A stretch of 5,953 nt of DNA, taken from NCBI GenBank assembly GCA_001303665.1, contig LJUF01000227.1, forward strand, positions 1-5,953, written 5' to 3'. Each line of letters begins with the position of its first letter. The first letter of the stretch is position 1. Of the stretch, positions 5,535 to 5,953 are shown piece by piece. Under the pieces are notes generated by a model, which did not search any database, had not been told where the DNA came from, and saw nothing but the letters and a program-made list of their open reading frames with translations. The DNA is from Phycisphaerae bacterium SM23_33. Its GTDB lineage: Bacteria; Planctomycetota; Phycisphaerae; SM23-33. The position numbers and the translations under genes were made by a program.

Positions 5535-5953
5535 ATGGGTCGGACCGTCAAAACCCGATTCGCCCCCTCACCCACAGGGCACTTGCACGTGGGGGGCGCG
5601 CGCACGGCGCTGTTCAATTGGCTCTACGCCAGGAAAGTCGGCGGGGCGTTCCTGCTGCGAATCGAGGACACCGACCGGGCCCGGCACGTGGAAGGGGCGG
5701 TGGAAAAGATCGTCGCCGACCTGAGCTGGCTGGGCATCGACTGGGACGAGGGCTACCGCGTCGGCGGGCCCAACGAGCCCTACGAGCAGTCCAAGCGGCT
5801 GGACATCTATAGCGAATACGTCCGCCGGCTGCTCGAAGCCGAGCGGGCGTATTACGCCTTCGAGACGCCCGCGGAACTGGAGATGGTTCGCAAGCAGGCC
5901 GAGGCGGATAAGCGACAGGTCCGCTACCCGCGCCCGGCCGCGACGCCGACCGA
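5535..5953 (+). CDS. gltX: Glutamyl-tRNA synthetase, N-terminal part (runs off the window)
   Basis: Class I aminoacyl-tRNA synthetase that charges tRNA-Glu with glutamate in the cytosol. The first 139 codons are present, out of roughly 470-500 usual for the family, with no stop before the right edge. The start reads MGRTVKTRFAPSPTGHLHVG, containing the HIGH-type signature HLHV (16-19), followed by GGARTALFNWLYAR (20-33) and LLRIEDTDRARH (40-51). These are diagnostic of the GluRS/GlnRS catalytic domain, and the RFAPSPTG opening favours bacterial GluRS. WLGIDWDEG and YEQSKRLDIY also match. The stretch where E. coli-type enzymes carry a zinc site reads YYAFETPAEL here, without cysteines, as in zinc-free bacterial GluRS. 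An in-frame TGA two codons upstream makes ATG 5535 the first possible start. The ribosome site is weak. The KMSKS signature lies beyond the window. A truncated Glu-Q synthetase is the less likely alternative. Confidence 0.96.
   Translation, partial: MGRTVKTRFAPSPTGHLHVGGARTALFNWLYARKVGGAFLLRIEDTDRARHVEGAVEKIVADLSWLGIDWDEGYRVGGPNEPYEQSKRLDIYSEYVRRLLEAERAYYAFETPAELEMVRKQAEADKRQVRYPRPAATPT

Noticed and set aside
4457..5617. A 386-codon open frame on the minus strand crossing the sigma-factor start, the divergent promoter region and the whole CBM9-like gene.
   Set aside because: It lies antisense to a well-supported CBM9-like gene and out of frame with the sigma factor, contains no recognisable domain, and is explained by the scarcity of stop codons in GC-rich DNA.
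1..5953. CRISPR arrays, insertion sequences, tRNA or rRNA genes, attachment sites.
   Set aside because: No regularly spaced direct repeats, transposase-like products, terminal inverted repeats flanking genes, or tRNA-like cloverleaf stretches were seen on either strand.

Overview
This GC-rich window probably comes from a bacterium of the Planctomycetota, possibly of the Phycisphaerae type. The evidence is indirect. An ECF sigma factor is followed at once by a single-pass membrane protein whose N-terminus (LGPAERELE...IDRDRLMFLAGR) resembles proteins I associate with planctomycetes. Two secreted proteins carry pseudopilin-like C-terminal modules, one with the FADGH signature of the DUF1559 family. 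No search was run, so the placement is inferred.

Layout. Bases 1-242 hold no convincing gene, but contain a terminator-like hairpin (61-84) and a plausible sigma-70-type promoter (182-210) for apt. Gene apt (243-758, +) encodes adenine phosphoribosyltransferase. It converges, with a 22-base gap, on a four-gene minus-strand operon that reads from 4589 down to 781: ECF sigma factor, single-pass membrane protein (putative anti-sigma partner), secreted 474-aa protein and secreted 464-aa protein. The first three genes overlap (22 nt and 4 nt) and the last follows after 25 nt, so co-transcription is likely.

The 206-base region 4590-4795 lies between the sigma-factor operon and a divergent plus-strand gene (4796-5458) for a CBM9-like protein without a signal peptide. 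At its centre is a 24-bp imperfect inverted repeat. Its two arms supply GGAAAT-type elements facing opposite ways, each 15 or 16 nt from a TCT-type -10 element. This looks like a back-to-back pair of ECF-type promoters, so the sigma factor may control both its own operon and the CBM9-like gene. The last gene, gltX (glutamyl-tRNA synthetase), starts at 5535 and runs off the right edge.

How the genes may work together. apt (purine salvage) and gltX (translation) are housekeeping genes flanking an accessory block. That block has the form of an envelope-signalling cassette: a sigma factor, a membrane protein that could restrain it, two exported proteins of unknown function and a possible carbohydrate-binding target. 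This grouping rests on gene order and promoter resemblance, not on known function.
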